Shown here one piece after another: positions 23,314 through 33,486 of a stretch of DNA of 64,000 nt. The notes under the pieces were generated by a model. It searched no databases and had not been told where the DNA came from. It worked only from the letters and a program-made list of their open reading frames with translations. This DNA comes from Pseudofabraea citricarpa (lineage: Eukaryota > Ascomycota > Leotiomycetes > Helotiales > Dermateaceae), in NCBI GenBank assembly GCA_029641185.1, contig JAPWGK010000027.1:186001-250000 (forward strand), written 5' to 3'. The first letter of the stretch is position 1. Each line of letters starts with the position of its first letter. Both the position numbers and the translations under genes were made by a program.

Positions 23314-26300
23314 TCAAACACAAATCAGAGTAGCATTAACACCCGTATCAGCCTCGAATCCCGAATGTTCCAACAACGCAAACGTATAATCCCCCTTCTC
23401 AAGTTCCCACTCCCAGTTGCGATTAAGTAACGGGATATACCTATCAACCTCGACCTCCAGTTCGACAGTCTTCGTATCTCCCACCTCAAGATATACACGC
23501 TGAAAAGCCATGAGTTGCTTGACAGGGCGAGTGGTGCTGGATACTCGACCAAGGAGATAGACCTGAGCTACATAGCTACCCGCAACAGGACCAGTATTCG
23601 AAACATCAATGGAGAAGAAAATAGTATCTCCGTCGGTAAATTCTGTACTGCTGCTAGTACTTGAGGCGGTAAATGAGGAAGTGGTGAAATTTGTGTAGGA
23701 GAGTCCGTAGCCGAAACTGTACGTTGGCGCCCAGAGGGAATCTGCATAATATCTAAAGCGCGCAGTAGTCTTGTAATTATAGAAGACGGGCAATGTTCCG
23801 ACGGAGTGTGGAACACTCATTGGGATTCGACCACCAGGATTATATAGACCGAATAGTACGTCTGAGATTGCTTGGCCTCCTGATTGACCTGGGAAGAAGG
23901 CATTGATCACCGCAGCGGCTTTGGCGTAGTATTCTGGGATGGCAAATGGTCGACCGCCTTGAAGAACCATTACTACTGGCTTGTTGAGAGCAAATATGGC
24001 ATCTGTGAGTTCGGTTTGGTTTACCGAAAGTCCTAGTGTTGCTCTGTCGCCTCCCTCGCCGTCAGAATTCCAATTTGCTCCCACTGCGAGGACGATCACG
24101 TCTGCATCAGAAGCAATATCTACAGCCTAGACAAATTTAACAACATCGTTAATACACCGATGAATGTCAAAAATATGAACCACAAAAGAATAGGAAAATA
24201 ATTACCTTCTGGATTGAATTCTCGCGATCGACCAAATTCCAAAATAACTCTACCTCAGCATTCAAAGAACCTTCATTTTCAATCTTCTGGTACAAATTAT
24301 AGGCCTGAAACTCGAGCCGAATCTTGTGAATTTTACCTTCGGAGAAAGTGAAAGGAGCCCCACCAGCTGGTGGAAGTGTTGAATTGACTCTTGTGAATGC
24401 GATACCCGGAATATTCGACTGCAGATTTCCAGTCTTCGTCAACTCGGTATGCTGAACCAGAAGGTCATCCACATAGAGCTTGGCAGTTTGATTTGGGCCC
24501 AACGCAACGCCGATCCATCCATTAACATCGCTGTCAACTGGAACCGTGAGGAAGCCTTCCCAAGCGACGCTAAAGTTATTGGATGGAAGCCCGTTCGGAG
24601 GATACATTCCCCAGTCACGATTTGGTGTTTCTTGTTGTTGAAAAACAGCATCGGTGAAATTGGTATCAGCATAGTATGTACCGAGTAAGCCACCTATTGT
24701 ACCATTGGGGGTCGAGAGAAGGTAGCCGGGAATATTCCTTTGCGCATTGTAGTACCAGTCATTTACACCCCAGCTTGATACTAATTTTGTATCGGGAGAG
24801 TTTAGTGCAAGGTGTTCTAACATAGCCTGTCGTATGGTACTTGATTTTGCAGTGGGGTATGCACCAAACTGTCCAGAATAATCGCCCTAAACAATCCAAT
24901 TAGAAATATATCCCAAAATCAAAGAGCGGCCTTACATAATTTAATGCATCTCCAAATGGGCCGATCAGAGCAATTTTCTTTAGGTTTTGTGCTGCAGGTT
25001 TGAGTGGTAGTATCTCGTTTCGATTCTCAAGAAGTACAATAATCTTGTGTGCTGCTTCCAATGTCAATGGAACATGAGAATTTGTCAGCGCCTGTGAATT
25101 AATATTATCTGGAATGTATGGATTGCTGAAAAGTCCCAGGTCATATTTAACGTCGAGTATTTTTCGAACATGAGACTGTACTGTTGTGAGAGCTACAGAG
25201 CCATTGGAAACAAGGTCGATTGTTGCATTCAGAAAAGTATCAATTGAGTAGTCGTAATATTGTATCATACCACCTATGAGAAAGTTGGTTAGAGAACTGT
25301 GATTGCTCAATTCAATGGATTTAAGTTTAACAATTCCTAATTATTCCAGCTCACCAGCAATTTATAGATAAAGTCATGAAAAGATTGTCGTGCAAACTTA
25401 CCTGCATTGAACCATTGCTTGATGGCATCGGCAGGCGAAGCTGCAATGCCATGCCGAGACTGAAGCATATACATGCCAGTATCATCAGCAGTAACAAATC
25501 CATTAAACCCCCATTCCTCCAAGGCACCATAGAGCATCGGATTGACGTGTGATGGGATAGCGTCTAATTCAGAATAAGCCATCATGACTCCCCTCGCTCC
25601 ACCAAGATCCATGACAGCTTTGAATGGTCTGAGCATATTCTCGGCAACCTGGCGCGTGCCCAGAACCATTGATGGAGCACCGTTGATGCCACCTTGGAGA
25701 GTTCCATGTGCAGCAAAATGCTTCACGACTGGAACGATGGCATCTGGATCTGCCCAAGATCCATTTTTAGACAGGCCTGTTGTTTGTGAGCCTAGTTCAG
25801 ATTCTTGTGAATGAGGTACGTACCTGAAGCTATCGCAACTCCCATCTTTGAAGTCAACAGCATATCCTAGAACGTCTTTCAGTGTCTAAGACTATTGCTA
25901 GTGGTATGGATGACAAACCTCACCCCATCCTTCCTGGACTGTTCAAAGGTCAATATCTTGGGAGAACTCGATGACGTGACATAATCTTACCTCGTCCCCA
26001 TCTGGGTTCCAACTCCAAATCTAGAACAGGAGAAAGACAAGCATGAATGCCAATACTCCTAGCCTCACTTCCAATAGCCCGACCAACTCGATGAACCAGA
26101 TCGGTATCAAAGCTCGCAGCCATTCCCAAACTCTGAGGAAACATAGACTGTTTGAAGGATCCCACGCCGTGCAAGCACTCGCCGAACTGCATAATCGGTA
26201 TATCGAGACGGGATTTCTCCGAGTTCAACTTCTGCACCGAATTATACTGCGATGAGTTGGTCACGTACCAATCGTGAATCACGCAGATTCCGGCATCTGG

Positions 26301-26622
26301 TGCGAATCTCGTTGCAAAGTCATAGAGTGAGTTATCTGATTTTGGACCAACCACGTTTCCTGCGAACATGAGATGTAATTGCATCACTGAAGATATAAGC
26401 TTACTATTGGTTTTTATGATGGAACTGAATCTTACCGAGCTCTGGAATTGTCATGTTGGCAATGAGATTGTCAAGCAGCGAATCTTTCTGAATTGAGTTG
26501 CCATTGTCTCTCTGATTCAGTGATCTGTGGCTCTCGAATTGAGATTGGAGATCTATAGAAGCTTGAACGAAAGAGGGCAGAAAGCTGACTGCAAGCAAAC
26601 ATGCAGGTCTTAATAGAAACAT
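23314..26622 (-). CDS. Secreted GH3 beta-glucosidase with PA14 insert, ~950 aa
   Basis: Cleaves terminal beta-D-glucose from cellobiose and related glucans. Eight exons: 26622-26436, 26386-25991, 25938-25919, 25866-25824, 25776-25402, 25273-24936, 24886-24206, 24126-23314; phases close throughout. The start is the ATG giving signal peptide MFLLRPACLLAVSFLPSFVQA (an upstream in-frame codon is TTG). The N-terminal (beta/alpha)8 domain has QLHLMFAGNVVGP, PRWGR and VVKHFAAHG; GFVTADDTGMYML holds the nucleophile, about Asp313. Domain 2 begins near LLENRNEILPLK. A PA14 domain (~518-665, GGLLGTYYADTNF...) is inserted, as in many fungal GH3 enzymes. The C-terminal fibronectin III-like domain follows YSFGYGLSYTNF. 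Exon 3 is a 20-nt micro-exon. The PA14 insert probably shapes substrate choice. Confidence 0.93.
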
Positions 26623-27597
26623 TATGAACAACGGTCATGAAGGAAGGAATCTTGTGTGACCTTACTATTCAATATAAATCCATCGTCGTGGTAAATCAAC
26701 CCACTTTCTTGGGATCCAAGATCCACAAGCTCTCATCCATAGAGTTCATGTAGCAAGCCATATGTGGGGGCGGGGCAGATTACTTATAGCCGGAGTCCAT
26801 GTACTAACAAGGAAGATTCTAGGTACGAACGCTCGTATATAGCTAGATAAGTCCGTGATCACTGGAATTCCAGACTCTTGTGCCACTCTGCAGCAGTTCA
26901 ACTTGCGAACAGACAGCGCTTACTGCTCGTAGCGTGTAACGTTACCAGAGTCGGGCGGGATGGGAGAATCTTATCAGAGATGGGGAAGCAGGAAAGTGGG
27001 GAGGAGGTTGAAGCTTCCTGGAGGTGATGCAGAAACCAGGAACTGAAGAGGGAGGAGAGGAGAGGAGGTACTTTTGCCGAGATGTGCCGTGCCGGAATCT
27101 TGAATTGGCCAGCTCACGTGGATAGGTAGATACCACAAGAGTTGATGGGACCATGAACTCATAGAGAAGTTGAAAGGAAGTACTTCTGGTAATCCACTTG
27201 CCATTTCATGTTTAAAAATGGCTTCGTGGAAAAGTAAACTAACAATTATTGTCACGTGTCGCTATCAGCACTCACTCACCTTGACTGATAAGAAGGTGAT
27301 ATAGTTCAGTTCTCGTCATCGAAAAGGATACTAAGAAACGAACCAAATTTCCATCATTAGTAAAAGACATGAATTGCCAATTCGCAGCTCTTACGGTAGC
27401 CCAAATTATCAAAATAAGATGAGAGCGGATGTCTAGTTAAAGATCCTCTAAGAAAGGCCAACCTTCTCACAACCGATGAAGTATACGTAGTATCAACAAA
27501 GAAGACGAATGGTGTAGTAAAAATAAAACTTCCCATTCTGGAATACAAAGCTGACAAGCCTCAAGCGTGCACAACACACAGCATCCAGCGGCACAAT
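26623..27597. other. GH3 promoter region, no gene seen
   Basis: About 1 kb upstream of the GH3 gene on the minus strand, up to the 3' end of the 277-aa gene. Contains tandem CreA-type sites (separate entry) and TTTATATTG on the minus strand about 50 bp before the GH3 start. Small frames around 26940-27250 have no coding support. Confidence 0.65.
26764..26775 (+). promoter_or_regulatory. Tandem CreA/Cre1-type sites upstream of GH3
   Basis: GTGGGG (26764-26769) is directly followed by GCGGGG (26770-26775); both fit the CreA/Cre1 consensus SYGGRG. They lie about 140 bp upstream of the GH3 start codon. Paired sites are known to be needed for strong carbon catabolite repression in Aspergillus and Trichoderma. 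Binding here is inferred. Confidence 0.55.
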
Positions 27598-28431
27598 CTA
27601 AGCTCCACCACTACCAGCCCCGGACATCATAGCAACCTGGATCATCCTCAACCGATCGATTTCCTTCTTCAGCATGACCATCAACGTAACTAAGACCAGC
27701 ACCTCGTCGACGGAATCAAGGTCCATATCCAGACGGCCGCCATTTCCAGCATGAGAAGCCTTCGTCCCCGGGGTTCTCGTCTCATCGCTTCTCACGAGCT
27801 GAGCGACCTTCCTCCTCTGCTCGCCGTCAATCTTCTCAAGAACCAACAAGTTATTGGCCTTCCCCTCGATGGCGCGCTCCTGTTTCTTGCCGTAGCGCCA
27901 CTCAAAGATGCCGTGTTTCTGGCTCTCGAAGCGCACGCTCCGGGAAGTCACGCTGATAGTTCGCATCTCGAAGACATCAGCAGCAGGATCATCGTCGGGA
28001 CCCAGTCGAATCTCAGGGTCGCGACAGGGCCCGAAGCGGAAACTCGTGCGGGCGATGGACGTCTTGGATGTGTCTTCGGCGTCGACGAGGTAGCAGGAGC
28101 CCGAGCGACGGTTCGGCCGGATCGAGAGATAGACGGGCCGCGACGTAGAGCTGCTTGGCGAGAAGACGGGGATCTGCAGCTGCTTGGGCGGGAGGGGGAA
28201 GCTGAAGGGCGATTTGCCATCCGACTGCACTTGGAATGATGCCGTGGGCGAGAAGAGGGGGATGAGGCCCGCAGAGAGCGACGCAGCTTCGTCGTCGTCG
28301 TCGGATATTGAAGACGTTATTGACTTTATTGACGTGAGGGGACCGAGGGGGAGATCCGTGTATGCATGGTTGGTGGTCTTGTATGATTTGTGCAAGTGCT
28401 GCCGCATTGCGACTTTGATCTGGTCTGCCAT
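27598..28431 (-). CDS. Hypothetical fungal protein, 277 aa
   Basis: Single exon, no signal peptide or membrane segment. Residues 1-50 include a Ser/Asp-rich linker (SITSSISDDDDEAASL). The middle (about 60-190) is beta-rich with FFRFGPCRDPEIRLG-like hydrophobic/charged alternation and IFEWRYGKKQ, suggesting a compact beta domain. The C-terminal ~60 residues hold LDMDLDSVDEVLVLVTLMVM then a basic amphipathic helix (LKKEIDRLRMIQ). I do not recognise a named domain; it may be a fungal tubby-like/lipid-binding fold, but that is a guess from the beta-domain plus C-terminal hydrophobic helix layout. Codon use is GC-rich and clearly coding. Confidence 0.7.
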   Translation of the reverse strand: MADQIKVAMRQHLHKSYKTTNHAYTDLPLGPLTSIKSITSSISDDDDEAASLSAGLIPLFSPTASFQVQSDGKSPFSFPLPPKQLQIPVFSPSSSTSRPVYLSIRPNRRSGSCYLVDAEDTSKTSIARTSFRFGPCRDPEIRLGPDDDPAADVFEMRTISVTSRSVRFESQKHGIFEWRYGKKQERAIEGKANNLLVLEKIDGEQRRKVAQLVRSDETRTPGTKASHAGNGGRLDMDLDSVDEVLVLVTLMVMLKKEIDRLRMIQVAMMSGAGSGGA

Positions 28432-29043
28432 TCTACGAAGACGAAGACGAAAAGAAATGTGTTTCAGATTCTATCAGGGACCGAAGAAAGATAACATGGA
28501 GAGGAATTCCAGAGTGATATATATCAGAAGGCACATCCACGTCGCGGCCGCAATTAGCTAGGACCAGGTCTTGGCTCGGTTTAGCCTTCGGATCCCAAAA
28601 GAGGCTTGTTAAACGACAGAAAAGGGCAGCAAAACGACAAAAGCGAGCGAGCAAAGGGAGGGAGAGGCATGTGAATCCGGACCAATCAGCCGAATGCATG
28701 CGAGCAGCCTCTGGTTTAAAACTAGGCTGGGCTGAAAAGCCTAAAAGCCTGAAAGGAAAGAAAGAAGACGAAAAAGGTTTTTGGATGGCAACGGGTTGTG
28801 AAGTTAGGATAAGTCGGATATTTGACGGTCCTCCGTTTTCGTAGCAGGATTTACCCATATAAATTTCCACCGTCGTGGGTGAGCGTCAATCAGTGCAGAT
28901 CATGCAAAACTTTAATATTGCTCCTATCTCCTCGTTGTATTTCTCGCTGGGGACCCCGACCTTCAATATAATCCTCCTTCACTACCCTGCGTCGATCATT
29001 ACTTCATCTACAGCTTGAGACACGTTTGGTCGCTGCTCAAATC
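28432..29043. other. Intergenic, no gene seen
   Basis: Promoter of the 277-aa gene on the minus strand and 3' flank of the Zn2Cys6 gene. Nothing else recognised. Confidence 0.6.
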
Positions 29044-30549
29044 TCAAGTCTCTCGAATCCCTTCCATCACGCTACTCCTGCTGCTCAGTTCCTTCTTGAC
29101 TCGCTCCGCGACCGCAAGCGGCCACTCGAAATACTTCCAGTACTGAGGAGGCACATCTCTGCATACAGGATCCATCCAGTACACACTCCAGTTCTCAGTG
29201 TTGGGGTTATTGGCGTTTTCTTTTCGCGTGATGGGGCTCATGATCAACTGTGTCGCAATAAAATGAGCCTGTAGCAGTTTCCCGACAACATTCGCCGGAT
29301 TGAGCAGCCATTGGAAATCCTCGTGAGACATGGTATACGAAAAGCATCCGTAGATGTTGCGGAGGCCCATATATCCTAATAATCCAAGTCAGTAAGTAGA
29401 AACTCTTCAATGATCGGTGGTTTTGTTCTATCTACCTTCGCGAGAAGAAATCCAAAGTCCGTTTACAGCCCGCAGAAGCAGGCCGTGAAACTGTTTTTCG
29501 GAATCGGTCTGGCACAGCGGAAGGAACTTGTTGAGCGATTCACAGGCAGCTTGTATTGCTTCAGCATCTATGACTGGAGCAGACTGCAGCTGCGGTTCCA
29601 TGGCCGACAACGACTCGTCACCAAGCATGTTGCCAAACATGAACTTCAGATTCCGAACGCTCAGCTGGATCGAAACCAAGACAATACCCCGGATGAAAGT
29701 CATGTACTCCGGTAAGCCATCGTCCATTAGCACAGATTGGAAAACAAGTGCGTAGCAGGTACCGAGCATGGCGTTTCCCTCCTCGAATGAGAGTGAGTCG
29801 CGAGACAGTGCCTGATTAAGCGACGAGATGGCTTTTACGCGGTGCGAAATGGCAGACCACCTGAGAGGTGACGGCTCCGCGACAGCATTAGATGGGGGAG
29901 AAATCAGATCAGACGCAGCAAGGGCCAACATGGCATGCATGAGATAGTCGTACTAAAAAAGGATGAATCAAGAATTACAAGTATGATGACGAGGGCTGGA
30001 CTTACATTAGAAGCTATAATTGGGATATCGTGAGTCCAGACAGACTGATTTCCCAGCGGCTCATGGGGATAAGCAGACTTCACGAAGTGGTGGAACAGCC
30101 TGAAATCTTGCATGTCGAACCTATCTCTGTTCGCCTGTGGCTGCTCTGCGAACGGTGAAGAAGTGACAGGGTTTCTGGGGATGATGCATTTCTGATCGGA
30201 TCCGATCTGGCGGATCTGGATATCGGGCCATTCGCAGACGAGACCACGACTGGTGCACGCGTGGCAGATGGGATGGTTCTCGTGGCACTAGGAGAGATCA
30301 AAAATAGGTTACGATAAAGAAGACGATTCCCCGCACCTTAATTCGACGTCGCTTGCAATTGTAGCAGCCTCGCCGGGATTTGGTATGTCCCTTCTTCGCT
30401 GCAGACTCCGGCACATCACTCGTCCTTATGTTTGCTGTCAGTGTTGCAGAAGACACAGATGCTGGGGCTAATGGAGCCGTCTGTGACGAATATTTTGCCA
30501 CACTTTCGGATGAGCTGCCTCCCGGCTGTTCCTGAATCCAGTTGTCCAT
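29044..30549 (-). CDS. Zn2Cys6 transcription factor, UPC2-like, ~447 aa
   Basis: Likely nuclear DNA-binding regulator. Four exons: 30549-30337, 30287-30006, 29952-29436, 29375-29044; introns are 49, 53 and 60 bp. The zinc cluster CX2CX6CX6CX2CX6C starts at CYNCKRRRIK and ends at GLVCEW. The first intron falls exactly inside it, between Lys71 and the third Cys. The basic stretch GHTKSRRG precedes it. The remainder (FDMQDFRLFHHFVKSAYPHE, LMHAMLALAASDL, MTFIRGIVL) follows the layout of fungal sterol-uptake-control (UPC2-type) factors: cluster at the N-terminus and a helical ligand-sensing C-terminal domain. Target genes cannot be read from sequence. Immediate neighbours are hypothetical, so there is no cluster context. 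Confidence 0.85.
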
Positions 30550-31408
30550 GTCTGATTTCGGTTGGGACTGATAAAGACGGCTTCAATCTGGAAAATACCT
30601 ATATGAGCAACCATACAAAGTTAACTTTAGCATACCAGAACTTTGCTTTCAAACTATAAGTCTCAGAGCTCTCGAGTGTCAATGCTGCGAGCGAGTGCAT
30701 CGAGAATCTCTTATGTTCAATTGTTGGATCGTCACAGTGATGCCTAAATGTGAGTTGGAATTTGGCGTTCAGCCTCCGCTTGGCATGCATCATGTCTCGT
30801 GGCCGTGTCTCAGCCTTTGAGATCACTGAGTTCATGACCTAGCCTGATACAGGAAGCCTACCAGAGCCGACACAGCCAATAGCAGAATTGGGCTTGATTG
30901 CTGCAGAAATTCGAACAAGCATCAAACCTCAGTTGGATGCAAAAGTAGTTATACGTCCGGTTTGTAAAATGAAAATTATGCTCTTGTCAAGTCTGAAATC
31001 TATCATGGCACGATACATGCCAGACGGAAAATACCCATCTATATGCAGGACTTATGGTTAGTGATCAGGCAACAAGATAACCGTCCAATGAGCTATATAC
31101 AATGGGTCTTGGGTCTTATTTTATCAATATAATTGTGTTGGGGGCCAAGCTTATGATGATGTGTGAGCTGCATAGTCTTGCATTGCAAAAGCGTGATATA
31201 AGCAGCCAAATTGACAGAAGAAGAAAAAGTAAAATGAAAGAAAGCAAGGAAAAGAAATCAGTTACTAAGTCACAATTCTAATCCGAAACGTAGACAAGAC
31301 ACGCGGCTCATTCTGAGTTCTTTTGATACCACTAAGTATTTAGAAGGCAATCAACCTTCGCGTATATACATACCATCTAGAGCACAACATTTAAAAGACA
31401 AAAACTAT
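30550..31408. other. Intergenic, no gene seen
   Basis: AT-rich spacer between two minus-strand genes; it contains the Zn2Cys6 promoter and an A/G-rich tract near 31210-31260. Small frames lack support. Confidence 0.65.
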
Positions 31409-32662
31409 CTAATCATTCCCAGCGCCTTGCAGGAATACCTGCCCTGCTTGACTCCAAGCCCCTCTCGATGTACAATCCCTCTGTTCATTCCAAATATATC
31501 TCACTGAATCCATTGCACATTCATCCATATCGTGTCTTACTACCAACGCTCTGCGAAGGTAATAGCGGTGGTAAAACCGCGCGAATTTCGGCCAGTATTT
31601 TCCAACAAGAGCAGCAATAAACCACAAGGCCACACCAACGATAGGCGCCCATTGGCCAACGGCATATGGCGGCTCAGACTGAAGATCAAACGAAATGATC
31701 CATTCAACGAAGAATAGAAACATGACAAACATGAATGGCGTAAGGATTTTGTCATAAATGTAGATTAGCCGGGTGGTGAAGTGGCGATGTTTCGTCTTCA
31801 GATCCAAGGTATCAAAGATGTCAAAATAAAATCCGTCGGCCCTGTGGTTCCGAAACCGACGTACAAAGAGGGCTACAATGATAAGCAGGGATATAGGTAT
31901 ATACAGATAAATGAATGCAGAGGGTACACTCATGCCCCAATACAGCGGGTTTCGGGATTTGATGTCGTCGAGGTGGACGACTTGAGCATCTCCTGCTTGT
32001 CGCAAGAGCTCGTTAGCACTTAGGCAAGGGTAGATACAGCTTTGAAGAGAAGGGTCCTGGTTGGCAAAGTAAGACCAAATCGTGTCATTCCAAGAACTAT
32101 TGACTAGAGGTGTTGGATCACCGCTGAAAGGGAGAGTGTCGTTGTACTCTAAGCTGCAGAATCGAAACTGTCGGAGCGGCCAGGCTGCAGAGTAATGGAA
32201 TGCGTAGAAGTTGGCCACGCAGCTCATCATACCAATTGTCATCAGAAGCATCCACAGGACCAGGATTGGCTCAGCTCCAGAATGTCGAAAATGGGCCGAC
32301 CAAAGCGCCATTGGAGAAATGAGCAAGAACCCGGTACCCACAACCGCGAGAGTTCCATCAGAGTCTAGATCAATGGCTAGGACTGTGATATCGATCGTGG
32401 TTGCGTTGGGAAGCGATACAGTATCCTTGGACACTGGGGCCTTTCCTATTGATAGCTGCGTTGCGAGTATGAATGCATGAACAGCAGCAGAACCGCCAGT
32501 AATGAGACAAGCAGCAGCAACTCCAGCACTCAACCAGGTTTGCTGTCGTAACAAGACTATAAATAAAAGAAGAGCGTAATAGAGGACCCGTGGAGAACGG
32601 CCGTACTGGCCACTCATGGGATACACGCATTGGACATCCTGATAAACAACGAATTCGGCCAT
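31409..32662 (-). CDS. Multi-pass membrane protein of unknown function, 417 aa
   Basis: Single exon. About seven hydrophobic segments are visible: VLYYALLLFIVLL (~26), WLSAGVAAACLITGG (~43), LAVVGTGFLLISPMALW (~105), ILVLWMLLMTIGMM (~133), FIYLYIPISLLIIVALF (~254), LTPFMFVMFLFFVEWI (~310) and PIVGVALWFIAALVG (~342). Between segments 4 and 5 is a Cys-containing, N-glycosylatable loop (NDT, NSS, NDT) that may face outside. The basic RR..YLRR tail is probably cytosolic. The N-terminus MAEFVVYQDVQCVYPMSGQYG has no classical signal peptide. From memory, similar proteins are common uncharacterised members in Pezizomycotina genomes. No transporter signature or catalytic motif is seen. Confidence 0.75.
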   Translation of the reverse strand: MAEFVVYQDVQCVYPMSGQYGRSPRVLYYALLLFIVLLRQQTWLSAGVAAACLITGGSAAVHAFILATQLSIGKAPVSKDTVSLPNATTIDITVLAIDLDSDGTLAVVGTGFLLISPMALWSAHFRHSGAEPILVLWMLLMTIGMMSCVANFYAFHYSAAWPLRQFRFCSLEYNDTLPFSGDPTPLVNSSWNDTIWSYFANQDPSLQSCIYPCLSANELLRQAGDAQVVHLDDIKSRNPLYWGMSVPSAFIYLYIPISLLIIVALFVRRFRNHRADGFYFDIFDTLDLKTKHRHFTTRLIYIYDKILTPFMFVMFLFFVEWIISFDLQSEPPYAVGQWAPIVGVALWFIAALVGKYWPKFARFYHRYYLRRALVVRHDMDECAMDSVRYIWNEQRDCTSRGAWSQAGQVFLQGAGND

Positions 32663-32737
32663 TTAATTCTGGTGTGCTAGGTTAGAGACACCGATAGTAT
32701 ACGGAATAAAATTTCAAATCCTTACCTTCCTTGCCCT

Positions 32738-33096
32738 TTACCTTTTTTTCTTTTTCTCTTCAAGTGTGGTGGACTTTCCAAAGCTGCGTCTTTTCACCAG
32801 GAAAACTATCGCTGTAATGATGCCGATTACGAAGACCACCGCACCAACGGCCACTCCAGTGATTAAGGCAGTTGGAGTGACGGTGGAGAGCAGGATGCTG
32901 ATCGGACTGCTGAGTTGGTAAACGCGGTGGCTTCCGTATCGATACTTATAGGTAGATACTGAAGTCGATCATTAAACAAGTCTTAAAGATCAAAGTGACG
33001 ACTACTCGTCGCAATAGAAAGGTTGAAGGAAGTAGAATTAGCACGAGCAATAGAGGATGGCATCGATGCAAAAGATGAGGCTGTGGAGACTGACAT
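32738..33096 (-). CDS. Possible small single-pass membrane protein, ~103 aa
   Basis: Two-exon model, 33096-33006 and 32958-32738, joined by a 47-bp intron with GTAGTC and CTTCAG ends. N-terminal part is Ser/Thr/Ala-rich (MSVSTASSFASMPSSIARAN). A strong hydrophobic segment follows (ALITGVAVGAVVFVIGIITA, then IVFLV), then a basic tail KRRSFGKSTTLEEKKKKR. This Ser/Thr-rich ectodomain, TM helix and short basic tail layout is that of fungal wall-sensor-like proteins, but the protein is very small. It ends only 75 bp before the start of the 417-aa membrane gene on the same strand, so it may be a separate gene, an upstream frame on the same transcript, or the last exons of a longer gene whose 5' part I could not find. 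Confidence 0.35.
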
Positions 33097-33486
33097 ACTA
33101 GACTTACAGACAAGGCAGACTCCAGCCAAGGTTGTAGGTGGGAGGAGATCGAATCATTTGATTTAAGGCTGCTCGAGGTTGCATCTTCTTGGATCAATGA
33201 GGCTAGCCTTCATTTCGACAGCACAGCAGCACATTTTAGGCTGAAAAAAAGCCCGATAGAATTTGCATCTCCGCCAATCCCCTCGCTTGAGTTAAGTGTG
33301 TGTGTAACAAGAATTGGGGGCGGAGCAGGCGTCACGAACCTATGTCATAGAAGTAAGGCAGAGCCCAATGAGATTTTTGGATTGCGGAAAAGCTCTAAGA
33401 CGAGGTTGAGATAGTTGCAGAAATTTTAATTTAGAGTTCATATAGTAAAGCAAGATATTCCGATTAGCATTTAAAGGTTCGTTTCC
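33097..33486. other. Intergenic, no gene seen
   Basis: Short spacer between the putative small membrane protein and the MOSC gene; a GT-rich TGTGTGTGTAACAAG stretch near 33296 is the only low-complexity feature. Confidence 0.55.

Noticed and set aside
27751..28239. 162-codon plus-strand frame
   Set aside because: Antisense shadow of the GC-rich 277-aa gene; Arg/Ala-rich without motif.
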